Positions 43,081-52,424 of a stretch of 64,000 nucleotides of DNA are shown here, in pieces. A model generated the notes under the pieces. That model saw nothing but the letters and a program-made list of their open reading frames with translations. It had not been told where the DNA came from and did not search any database. A program made the translations under genes and the position numbers. Source of the stretch: Cepaea nemoralis. Its lineage: Eukaryota > Mollusca > Gastropoda > Stylommatophora > Helicidae. Positions within the stretch are counted from its first letter, which is position 1; every line of letters starts with the position of its first letter. The stretch is taken from positions 62,501 through 126,500 of the forward strand of contig JACEFZ010025809.1 of assembly GCA_014155875.1 (NCBI GenBank), in the 5' to 3' direction.

Positions 43081-43620
43081 GAGTTTGGCAGATTTGTCGA
43101 GAGAAAGAGAGTTTAAGAGATATACGGAGACAAGAAATATAATTCTCGAGGTTATCAAGGAGAAGAGATAATTAGATAACAACGATCACAGGATTTTATA
43201 GAGTTGCAAAGATAAACAAGATTTAGAGTTGCAAAGATAGAGAATTGTTAGAGGATTCCAAAGTTAACAAGATATGTTGAGAAGAAAATAGGCGTTTAAA
43301 AGATGTTAGAATATAAGAAAATGAATTCATGAGGATATCAGGATTAAGAGAGATTTAGAAATTAGCAAAGATTCAAAAAATGTATAGATTAAAAAAAAAA
43401 GAGATTTAGAAAGTAAGAAAGTTTTATAGATACACATAAGAGAAGGGGGAGGATGGCGGTCTTCATGGTTTTCTAGGATTCAATGGCTGGTGAGGTTTGC
43501 AAAGGTGAGAAATAGCTGTAGAGTTTATCAACGATAAGACAGTTTTAGTGACTTGCAAAGATAAGAGAATTTTAGAGATTTACTTAAAGATGGGACAGAG
43601 TGGCCTATAGGCAATCACAG
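43081..43620. repeat. Decayed minisatellite, 'gagttgcaaagataa' words
   Basis: Irregular repeats of 'agttgcaaagataa' and 'attttagagat' spaced 30-45 bp, probably an old array. Confidence 0.6.
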
Positions 43621-43621
43621 A

Positions 43622-43725
43622 TAAGAGACATGAAAATAGAGCTGATCCACGACTCTGGTGATCGTATGAGACGACGAAACATGACAGTCCACGCTTATCG
43701 GAATGGCACATGATGATGATGATGA
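43622..43725 (+). pseudogene. LINE B 3' end with (GAT)n tail
   Basis: Plus strand reads IELIHDSGDRMRRRNMTVHA then YRNGT and a stop, followed by (GAT)4. This is the ORF2 C-terminus and tail of the family at 17576-18564. Only the last ~30 codons are present, which defines the family's terminus. Confidence 0.78.
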
Positions 43726-44945
43726 AAGATAAGAACGTGTATTTTAAAGGTTACCCGCGTTAAGGCAGTGCATACTGAAAGAGTGATAGAGAGGGCGCGG
43801 GGGTGAGGATACTCCAAAGAGGCCGTGAAATTTTTGGAAAGCCGAGACGAGCATTTGTCTGCTCATCTGTTAATCTTGTCACGAGAGTGACCACGCGACT
43901 GGACAAAGTATCCACGACCTGGGCCTCTAATGAAGGACCCGACTGACCTTAAACGACCGAGCTCGCCTACCATGTCGTTTAGCGTCGGCGCCCTCCTGAT
44001 GCCTCCAACAACAAAGGTAGCCAAGACAAGCCAGGCATTTAAGTATTCTAAAAGCCCCGCTACCGCTCACGTGCGATCTTGGCACGTGCCCTACAGGGCA
44101 CACGTGATGGTCGGTCATAATTGCCGGCTTTTACGGGCCGGCGGAATGTGGGCAGGACTCGCCTCTGGTCATTGATGGACGATCGGGGCATTTGGGGGGC
44201 ACAAGAATGGAGCATAGATAGACAAAGGTGGCGTGGTTTTAATGACTAATATTATATTCATGTGTTTGAAAGTTAGAGGAATCGAACTGCGGACAATGAA
44301 TACAGAAAGGAGGAGAAGAGGGAGGAGAAGAGGGATAGAAAGGAGAGGGGGATAATACTTGACCTTGGGTCAAGACTATTCAGGGGCAACAACCAGAGTG
44401 TACAATAACAATAACTGTGGACAACCAGGTTTGGATAGCCTCCCTGGGATAGAAGTACTGGTGTTTATTTTATTATTTTTGTTTTTCAACTGTAGTTGTC
44501 GATTGTCGTGGACTGAAGAGCCCACTCGAACTACTGGACTATGATTGTAGGCACCGTGCAGCCAGAAACGTAGTTGTCCAGTTCCATTCTTAAACAGTGC
44601 TATGCCAGTATTCGGAGTCGATATTTCCTAGTGAGGGGGAAAGAAAAGGGGGTAGGGGAAGCGAGGGAGGAGGGAAGAATTTCACAGGTGAACCAATTTT
44701 AAAAAAAAAGAGCAAGGGACTCGTATCTATACCTTGAGTTGTATAGGGTGTATTTTTAATGACTGCGCAGTGTTTGACAATATTGTCGGTCCAAGTTGTG
44801 TACTCACCCACTGTAAAGTTCATGCAACATAATAGGTAAATACAAAACTTGGACCTGGGGGTGTTGGCTATTTACCTGCGATTCTGAAATGAGATTGGGC
44901 CATATTTGTTATAGATTGTGACAGACGGCGTTTTTTTTTTTTTTT
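43726..44945. other. No gene assigned; GC-rich palindromes at 44065-44140
   Basis: 44070-44105 has three 'cacgtg'/'gcacgtgcc'-type E-box palindromes and 44123-44142 an inverted pair (gccggc…gccggc). An 82-codon plus frame at 43930-44175 includes MSFSVGALL, superficially like the FSVDSLL motif of some homeodomain proteins, but nothing else supports it. 44355-44380 contains the palindrome 'cttgaccttgggtcaag'. Confidence 0.35.
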
Positions 44946-45275
44946 CCTCAATGGTAAAGATGATGCTGAGGGAGATATTTGCAAGTGGTAGAGATGAGGC
45001 TCAGGGGGCTATTTTGCAGTGGTAGAGATGAGGCTGAGGAGGATATTTCACATGGTAGAGATGAGGATGAGGAGGATATTTCGCAATGGTAGAGATGAGG
45101 CTGAGGGGGATATTTCGTATTGGTAGAGGTGAGGGTAAAGGAGATATTTGCCAGTGGTAGAGATGAGGCTGATGGAAATATTTGCCAGTGGTAGAGATAA
45201 GGCTGATGGAGATATTTGCCAGTGGTAGAGATGAGACTAAGGGGAGTATTTCGCAGTGATAGAGATGAGGCTGAT
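44946..45275. repeat. Minisatellite, 34-bp unit
   Basis: About nine units of 'ggtagagatgaggctga' plus 'ggagatatttgccagt'. Confidence 0.9.
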
Positions 45276-45336
45276 GAACATAAGACAGGCGATGATTGGA
45301 GTCAACAAGTTAGGCACACGTATACACAAAAGAGAA

Positions 45337-45356
45337 GGACAGACAGACAGACAGAC

Positions 45357-45407
<51 letters not shown>

Positions 45408-45440
45408 AACAGACAAGAATGGAAGGCAGACAGACAGATA
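45337..45440. repeat. (ACAG)n microsatellite
   Basis: Regular tetranucleotide with one GATA interruption at 45358. Confidence 0.95.
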
Positions 45441-45471
45441 GCCAGATATGCAGTAAAGTTGTCAGGCAGGC

Positions 45472-45769
45472 AATACATTACATTGGCACCTTTCCGTCTT
45501 GACAGACGATAGTTTGGTACATTGTGCTTCAAAAAGGCTTAATAACTACGATCCATGGCGGTGGCGAGTGTGGCTGGTAAGGCCAATTCTTGCTGCAAAT
45601 GTTTGCCCACAGTGGGTGCATGTGAAAACATGGTCATTTCCACCATTTTGCACCATCTTACGTCTCTCACGCTCTGTGTGTGCTTTATCTGCAATCATTT
45701 TCTCCTATGTCTTTATTCCATTTCTGATAGTTGCCCTCCATGCAACACGTTCAGCGGCGACGTGCTCCC
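45472..45769 (-). pseudogene. LINE 3' end with C2H2 zinc-finger tail
   Basis: Minus strand: WEHVAAERVAWRATIRNGIK, then after one frame break ERRKMVQNGGNDHVFTC, THCGQTF and RIGLTSHTRHRHG and a stop. The C2H2 module (C-X2-C…H-X4-H) is intact. It is a sister of 13955-14290 with the same 3' UTR. It is cut at its 5' side by the inverted-repeat element; the sister copy offers a paralogous unfilled site (gtgctcccattagtctg). Confidence 0.8.
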
Positions 45770-45775
45770 AATAAG
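45770..45775. other. Target-site duplication AATAAG (copy at 54016-54021)
   Basis: AATAAG immediately precedes the left inverted repeat and immediately follows the right one. A perfect 6-bp match at both computed ends is unlikely by chance (about 1 in 4,000). Confidence 0.85.
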
Positions 45776-45846
45776 AGTAGTAGGAAAGGTGATAACTAAT
45801 TAGATTTTCTGGATTGACCTTGCTGGATTAACCCTAATCCAGCTGG

Positions 45847-45946
45847 ATTAGGGTTAGGGGTTAGGGTTAGGGGTTAGGGTTAGGGGTTAGGGTTAGGGGT
45901 TGGGGTTAGGTTTAGGGGTTAGGGTTAGGGTTAGAGGTTAGGGTTT
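45847..45946 (+). repeat. Interstitial telomere-like tract (TTAGGG/TTAGGGG)
   Basis: About 15 units alternating TTAGGG and TTAGGGG, with one TTGGGG and one TTTAGG. TTAGGG is the ancestral metazoan telomere repeat. The right arm carries a shorter inverted tract at 53878-53943. Confidence 0.92.
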
Positions 45947-46219
45947 CTGTCCGCTCCTAATTATATTTTCTGGATTGACCTCGCTGGATTGAGCCCAATC
46001 CAGCTCGGGACCGGGGTGGGTTGGGTAGGTTAGGTATCTAGGTCATATGTAAGGGGGATAATTCTAATAAAAGACATGTTTTCTAAGGGCAGATAACTGA
46101 GTGTGTGTATAATAATTTAACTAATTTTAAAATAAATAAATAAAATAAAAATAAATAACAACCAATGGCGCGCGGGCGGCGGGCGCAGGAGAAAGCGCAG
46201 TCGATCGGTCACGTGGAGC

Positions 46220-46345
46220 GGTTGGGGTCGAACCCAGTAAAACAGTGTCTTGTAGTAACCAAGTGGCTGATCATTGCTGAGTGACCACAAGGCCTATCAG
46301 TGACGAGTGCGGGTAGTGGGGCTAGACAGTTCGAACCCTCGAGCC
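46220..46345 (+). other. tRNA-like B-box modules in the left arm
   Basis: 'ggggtcgaacccagt' (46224-46238) and 'agttcgaaccctcg' (46328-46341) resemble the Pol III B box GGTTCGANNCC, with 'ccaagtggctgatcattgc' between. No complete cloverleaf can be drawn. Inverted copies lie at about 53480-53600. Confidence 0.45.
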
Positions 46346-47225
46346 ACGCTCGGTGTCATATGAAAATTATAAACAGTAAAAGGGTAAATATGGCGTGTAT
46401 ATGACCTGTAGTGGGTCGTAGTGGCTTATACACTATCATCATATAGATTACACCTCTTCAAAAGAAAACCTTAAAACAGTAAAGATGGCCGATAGTAACG
46501 GTTGTAAGGGGTATGGCTTAGTGTTGTTTGATGTTAAGGGGTGGTTGAGTAGCCGAATAGTTAGATAACTGCTTCGGAACACTATCATCAAGTAGATTAC
46601 ACCTCTTCAAATGAAAACCTTAAAAAAGTAAAGATGGCCGATAGTAAATGCTGTAGTGGGTGTGGCATAGTGTTATTCGTTGTTAAGGAGTGGGTGAGCG
46701 GAGAAGTAGCTAGAGAAGTGCTTCTGGCCATTTTAAAGGGGTGGGCGAGTGGTGAAGTGGCTAAATGAATGCGTCGGTAATTTGCTAAGAGACAGAGGAG
46801 TTGCTAGATAAAGGCTCCAGGTTGTTGTTAAGGGGTAGGTGGGTGTACAAATAACTAGATAACTGCTTCAGATCCCTGTTAAGAGGTGGGCGAGGGGCGG
46901 ATTAGTTAGATAATTACGCCCGCTCCTTGGTAAGAGCCAGGGTGATCGAGTGGAGAAGTGGGTAAATATTGGCATGGAGGTCTACCACCGACACATTCAA
47001 CCCATAATGGCGGCGTCGGTAGTCAGAAGACCTAGGATATTTTCATTATATGTCTATTGTAAAGTGGTCGACTGGTTATTATAACGGTGGTTGCTATTAT
47101 CTGTAGTGGATGGGACTTAAATACTATCATCATACCGTTTACAGCTCTTCAAATGAAAATCTTGAAAGTGTAAAGATGGCCGATGGTTTTAGTGGGTATG
47201 ACTTTGTGATATTCGGTGTTAAGGG

Positions 47226-47300
47226 GTGGGGTGAGTGGATGCTGTAACTAGATAAACGCTTCCGAACAGTATCATCGGGTTCGAATCCCAGTGGGGCGGT
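47226..47300 (+). other. tRNA-like A-box/B-box module at inner left arm
   Basis: 'gagtggatgctgtaactaga' followed 45 bp later by 'ggttcgaatccc' (47278-47289). Spacing and B box fit a tRNA-derived Pol III promoter. Earlier segments of the arm (46540, 46690, 46740, 46820, 46880) repeat the A-box part without a B box, so this looks like an amplified tRNA head. Confidence 0.5.
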
Positions 47301-47398
47301 TTAGTGGTAGAATAATATTTGGTTACTTAGTTGTGATTTCGAGCTCTGGTGTTATTAACCAGGTTATGTTTAGAAAAGGAGATGTAGTGTGCTGGTTT

Positions 47399-47611
47399 AA
47401 AAGTTTAAATTTGGGTGATTAAATTTTAATCAAAATTTAAAAATAATAAATCGCAATTTTATTGCGCAAGATGTAAGCTTGATATATGTCCTATACCTAA
47501 CCTATACCTATACCTAGCCTATATCTGTATATTAAGTGAGGCACGCAATAAAATTGCGATTTATTATTTTTAAATTTTGATTAAAATTTAATCACACAAA
47601 TTTAAACTTTT
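47399..47611. mobile_element. MITE-like AT-rich hairpin element, 213 bp
   Basis: About 70-bp inverted repeats starting AAAAGTTTAAATTT and ending at 'cgcaattttattgcg', with a ~75-bp centre containing 'cctatacctaacctatac' repeats. It sits exactly where the left arm ceases to match the right arm. No coding potential. A target duplication is not clear. Confidence 0.75.
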
Positions 47612-47646
47612 CCATTTCTAACATTGGTTTGTAACTATGTCTCTTA

Positions 47647-47738
47647 AGAAAGAGTTTGATGTGTTTGATGTATAGTTAGGGTTATGGTTAGGGTCATGGT
47701 TAGGGTTAGTAAGAAAGAGTTTGTTGTGTTTGCTGTAT
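47647..47738 (+). repeat. Telomere-like patch between two 28-bp direct repeats
   Basis: 47675-47709 reads as degenerate TTAGGGTTATGG and TTAGGGTCATGG units. Before and after are 'aagaaagagtttgatgtg' and 'aagaaagagtttgttgtg', near-identical direct repeats. Confidence 0.65.
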
Positions 47739-47739
47739 A

Positions 47740-48669
47740 TAATGCTCTATTTTCCTTAGGCTCTTTTAGGCGATCATCGTTAGTTACTCTGGTAGTCCAA
47801 GGAATGCAACTCATTCGTCTCAGGAACCCAATCTCTGTTGTTTTTTCAAGTTCTGCCTAGGGGTGATGGTCGATGACCATATTCGTTGTCTAGAATAGCG
47901 CCTAGTAGGTTAGGGGGACATATGATTTATCTCTATTAGGTTGGAAAATCTGCCTAGTCAGCAGAAAATCGGCTGTTCTGTATTGCAAGAGAATGTTAAT
48001 GTTATTTGGTATGAAACGTTGAAAGTCAGTTAGAAGATGTGGTAGAGGGTATTCAAGGGCTCAATAAGGCTGACGTGGCTTTAAGAAAGGTCGACTTCAT
48101 AACAGACACTGTTGGTTGGTTGCAGACTTGCCGCTATTGCAGCTGTGAAATGACAAAGTGTGATAGAGGTGGACAAAGTAAGCAATGTTATGTTAGCTAG
48201 ACTTCGAGAACACTCTTTGTATTGTTGAAAGATGGACCAATGGAAGGTTAGTGTAGCAGACATTGTGGTATAAAAAGTTGAAGATGTCAGCCATGGGAAG
48301 TGGATCTTTGCTGACGAATACTCAGATGTTAATGAAACTATCACAGGTGGAGCCACAGATTGCATTGCCATAAATGTTGTTATGACTGTTTCATTAGAGC
48401 TCCTGTGCAACGAAGGTTTGGAGTTCTTAGTGGTGCGACATGGAGACGTTGTGAGGCTATCTATGAAAGACAGAGACACTTTGTGTTAGAAAAGAAAAAA
48501 CCAAGAGTGTGAAGAGATGGGTGATTAGTATGTATAAGTGCTTCTTTAGTGGATAATCTAAGTTGAAGCTTTCGGTAATGTAAAAGATGGAAAGTGTTGA
48601 CGTTGATGCTTATGTCTTGTGAAATGTCTTTCCAGATAAAAGTTCAAGACACGTTTGACATAACTACAG
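47740..48669. other. Element interior, no gene
   Basis: A 133-codon minus frame (48081-48479) has no recognised domain; its C-terminal SLQPTN also appears in a shadow frame near 41235, suggesting a shared old repeat rather than a gene. Confidence 0.5.
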
Positions 48670-50220
48670 AGGCAATATTTGTTCCTACTTTTTTTTTTTA
48701 TAAGTTTACACGAGATATTTATAAGTTTGGTCGAGATGTTTCATTTTTGGCCAACATTTTTCCCCATTTGGCTAACACATTTTCTTACTTCGGTCAACAT
48801 ATTTCATAGTTTAGCCCCTATGTTTTCCCTTTTGGTTAACACATTTTCCTACTCTCCGTAAGTTTGCTGTAAATTTCTCTTTACTTGGTCAATATTTTTC
48901 TCATTAGGTTAACACATTTTCTTAAGTTTTATAAGTTTTGTGTAAATGTTTTCTTCACGTGGGCGATATTTTTCTCATTAGGTTAACACATTTTCCTAAT
49001 TTTTATAAGAATGGATGAGATATTTTTTCACTTGGCCAATATTTTTCCCATAAGGTTAACACATTTTCATACTTTTCATAAGTATGGTTGAGATATTTCT
49101 CCACTTGGTCAATATCTTTCCCATTTGGTTAATACATTTTCCTAATGTTTATAAGTTTGGACAACATATTTATAAGATTAGTTGAAACATGTCTTTATTT
49201 TGGACAATATTTTTTTCACATTTGGTTAACAAAGTTTCCTGCTTTTTATGCGTCTGGCCGAAAATTTTCTTTACTTGGTCAACAGTTTTCACCTTTGGTT
49301 AACAAAGTTTCATACATTTTATAAGTCTTGATGCGATATTTCTTTACTTGGCCAATATGTTTCATCTTGGGCTAACACATTTTCCTACTTTAGTCGACAT
49401 ATTTTCCTACTTTTTGTAAGTTTGGTCGACATATTTCAAATTTGGCCAATATTTTTTCTAATTTGGGTAACACATTTTCTTATAACAGTCGACATCTTTA
49501 TAAGTTTGTCCATTGTTTTGCCTATTGTATTACTTCGGTCGACATATTTCTTGACTTTACTAGCATGTTTTCTTACTGGTTATAAATTCGGATGAGATAT
49601 TTCTTTACTTGGCCAATATTGTTCATCTTTGGCTAACAAATTTTCATCCATTTCATAAGTTTGGACGAGACATCTATAAGTTTGATCGATTTTTTTCTTA
49701 TTTGGCTAACATGATTTCCTACTTGCCCAATATTTTTCACAATTGACGAACAATTTTCCTACTTTTCATAAGTTTGGTCGAGATATTTCCTATTTTGGTC
49801 ACCATTTTTAATTAGTTTGGTTACCATTTTTCCTACTTTTTTTTATAATGTTAGTCGAGCCGTTTCTTATTTTGGTCAACTGTTTTGTCAGTTTGGCTAA
49901 CAATTTTTCCTACATTTTATAAGTTGGTTGAGACGTTTCTTAATTTGACTAACAGTCTTGTCAGTTTGGCTAACAATTTTTCCTACATTTTATAAGTTGG
50001 TCGAGATATTTCTGTATGTGGCCAACATTTTCATTAGTTTGACTAGCCTTTTTCCTATTTTTTTTTTATACGCTTGGTTGAGATAATCCTTAATTTGACC
50101 ACGAGTTTTATAAGTTTGGCTAACAAATTTTACTATATTTTATAAGTCTGGTCGATATATTTATGTATTTGGCCAACGTTTTTAATAATTTGGCTAACAT
50201 GTTTCCTTATTTGACTGATG
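48670..50220. repeat. Diverged AT-rich minisatellite, ~70-bp unit
   Basis: About 20 worn units with 'ttggttaacacattttccta', 'tttttataagtttggtcgag' and 'atatttctttacttggccaa'. Indels are frequent and no frame persists. Confidence 0.85.
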
Positions 50221-50221
50221 A

Positions 50222-50400
50222 AGTGGTACATAGAACCTGTACTTTTGTCTGGATGTGAAATGTGGCAATGAGCCGACACATTGAAAAAACATATATTGGC
50301 ATTGGAAATGGGTTTCTCGGGAAAGGTGCAAAGACCCCTTTGGGCAGACAGAAGAGTTAATGATAGTGTAAATGTCTGCTCTGAGACGCGATAACTTCGC
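50222..50400 (+). pseudogene. LINE RT thumb fragment
   Basis: Plus strand reads MKWYIEPVLLSGCEMWQ, stop, ADTLKKHILALEMGFSGKVQ, RPLWADRRVNDSV. Equivalent to the KCYIEPVLLYGCEAW…LEAVEMWFL block of LINE B. Short, dead, inside the inverted-repeat element. Confidence 0.7.
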
Positions 50401-51242
50401 TGGTCAAGCCAGCGGGTACGTGATATGTCATGTTATATGAGACACCTAAGATTGCTCCAGGGAAGCTTGTTGTGTTCACGGGTAATATTATACAGGTGAT
50501 AAAAAGAACTAAACACTCGTCGGTGTATGACCCGATAGCTGTTAAGTAAAAGGTACACCTTTCCCGACTGGCATCGGTGCTGACATCTCTCCTCTATGTC
50601 TATGAGAAAGGGTTAGTCGAACACAGTGATGACTTGGTTATAGTTGTGTATACTGTATTCGAAGCTGCCTTGTGGTGTATAGAGGCCTTGGTAGTAGTAG
50701 TTTCGTGTTCTTTGCTGTTACTTGTTGACCTTAGGACGCCTCGGACATAGAAACGCTAGAGAAGGGAGACCATTTTACACTTCCGACGCTCTGTTGACGA
50801 GGGGGCAGAATCACTCCCGTACATGGTGGTCATCACGAGTTTGGTCCCCTGGTTCGATCGCCAACAGAACACAGTTTTTCTGTGATATCCCCCTTAACGA
50901 CGTGTCTCGGCTGTATCCATACGCATGTGACAGATACAACGCCCTCTTTGACCGCCTGTAACCATTACCCACATGTGGTACATGGTGGTATCACATGTCT
51001 ATCTTGTGAGATGTTGGTTTACTTCTACCACACTAATATATACGTGTATAGACATGGAGCTTGAAACGGGGGAACAGTAGCCAAGAGACTACACAGACAG
51101 AAAAAAACAATGTCTAATCGGAGGTGCTTTAAAGCGTTAGAACAAGAATCGCTGTGATGAATGTTGTCTTTTACAAGTTGGAAAACATACTGACTAATAT
51201 AAAGTTTTCAATTGTAATGAGAAATAAAAAGAGTGTTTAAGT
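50401..51242. other. Element interior, no gene
   Basis: The frame 50722-50961 (80 codons) has no family features. Nothing else supported. Confidence 0.45.
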
Positions 51243-51350
51243 ACTACATAGAACCTGTACTTTTGTACGACTGTGAAGCGAGGTCAATGAGCAGACAAGT
51301 TGAAATACCTCTAATGCCAGTGGCGTTGTGGATTCTGAGACATCGTTTTT
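51243..51350 (+). pseudogene. Second LINE RT thumb fragment
   Basis: Plus strand reads YYIEPVLLYDCEARSMSRQV then LMPVALWILRH. Same block as 50222-50400, about 1 kb downstream. Confidence 0.65.
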
Positions 51351-52424
51351 TTTTTTAAATTCACTAGACACCCGCACTGAAACTCCCTCCAAATACTATA
51401 AGGCACCATAAAAAAACATGCCATGTAGCAGACACATAGACACTATACCAGCTCTGTAAGGCAACATACTTTGATAATGTATACATAACGGTCCCTTTCC
51501 AATAATACTGCACACATCTATAAGCAGTGGTAAACCCGTATACACAGATACACGATACTTTCCTAAATTAGACTCTAGCCAAGTTCGCAGTGCAGCTATA
51601 TAGAGGCATGTCTGAGATTATGTGAAATATTTTTGGTTATTTTCACACCCGGATGTAATAGGCGAAAATTCACAACACAGTTACGATGCGCGGACAGAGG
51701 TAACCTGTATAAACTTCACATACTGGTCAATCTATGTACACCACTCAATAACATAGTACACCATCCTTTTTCAGGCCCCAAGCGTTTTCAATGTCACAAG
51801 AATAACCAACTACTGATATTTAAGATCAGAGTGGCACATGCTGATACTGTTTGTGATATTTCCTACTCATACCACCTGTTTTAACTGCATAAGGACACAT
51901 ACACCTAACCCATAATCCCCAATCGGCAATTATGAGAACAATCGAAGGTAGAGTTATTGATTTTTGTTGGCTGTCCCGACAATAGGTGTTAATCCCTTAA
52001 TCCCCTTCCAACCTTGTTATGAACCTTTATTAATATCGCGAACTATTTGCAATGACGGAGATATCAGAAATATTATTAACCCGACTTGGTCATTACGATG
52101 ACGACAAGCCCCTGGATTAGCCGTTATGAGATTGAGTATTGATTTTTGGCAACACCTGTTGAGTTTATGATTATATCATATTCTGATTTTTAAGTTAGGT
52201 TATATTTTGTGACTCGTGGGTACAACGGTGAAATCTGCTGTTTGTGTCTTTCATCAACGGTGGGACTTGTGGCCGCGGCGACAAGGCCGGACAAAGCGAC
52301 CCTAACCTCTATAATCAACTAGACACCCACACCTTGATGACTGGAAATCTTACCAACGACAAAGTTCCGAGATTCGAATCTGTCTCTTCCATGGTGTCTG
52401 GGGTACCCACTAAACATAATCCGC
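51351..52424. other. Element interior, no gene
   Basis: Frames at 51633-51884 and 52244-52495 lack recognisable motifs. The last ~80 bp before the right arm have no counterpart beside the left arm. Confidence 0.45.

Larger units (their letters stand above)
45776..47397 (+). repeat. Left terminal inverted repeat
   Basis: Outer part: two ~50-bp modules ('ttttctggattgacctcgct' … 'caatccagct') flanking a telomere-like tract. Then 'taaataaataaaataaaaat', a GC-rich 'ggcgcgcgggcggcgggcgc', three B-box-like sites, and tandemly repeated ~148-bp segments with 'aaagatggccgatagtaa'. Matches the right arm to 'gtgtgctggtt' at 47397. Confidence 0.9.

Noticed and set aside
42374..43182. Ser/Leu/Pro-rich minus-strand proteins of 220-234 codons
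   Set aside because: Complement of the polypurine tract; two overlapping frames share the same composition.
43930..44175. Homeobox-gene N-terminus (MSFSVGALL)
   Set aside because: Only a nine-residue resemblance to FSVDSLL motifs, no homeodomain, both strands open.
45847..45946. True chromosome end
   Set aside because: Tract is 100 bp, degenerate, internal to a transposon-like arm and mirrored by an inverted copy; an interstitial sequence.
48081..48479. 133-codon minus-strand gene inside the inverted-repeat element
   Set aside because: Ser/Thr-rich, no domain; a short resemblance to a shadow frame near 41235 points to an old repeat.
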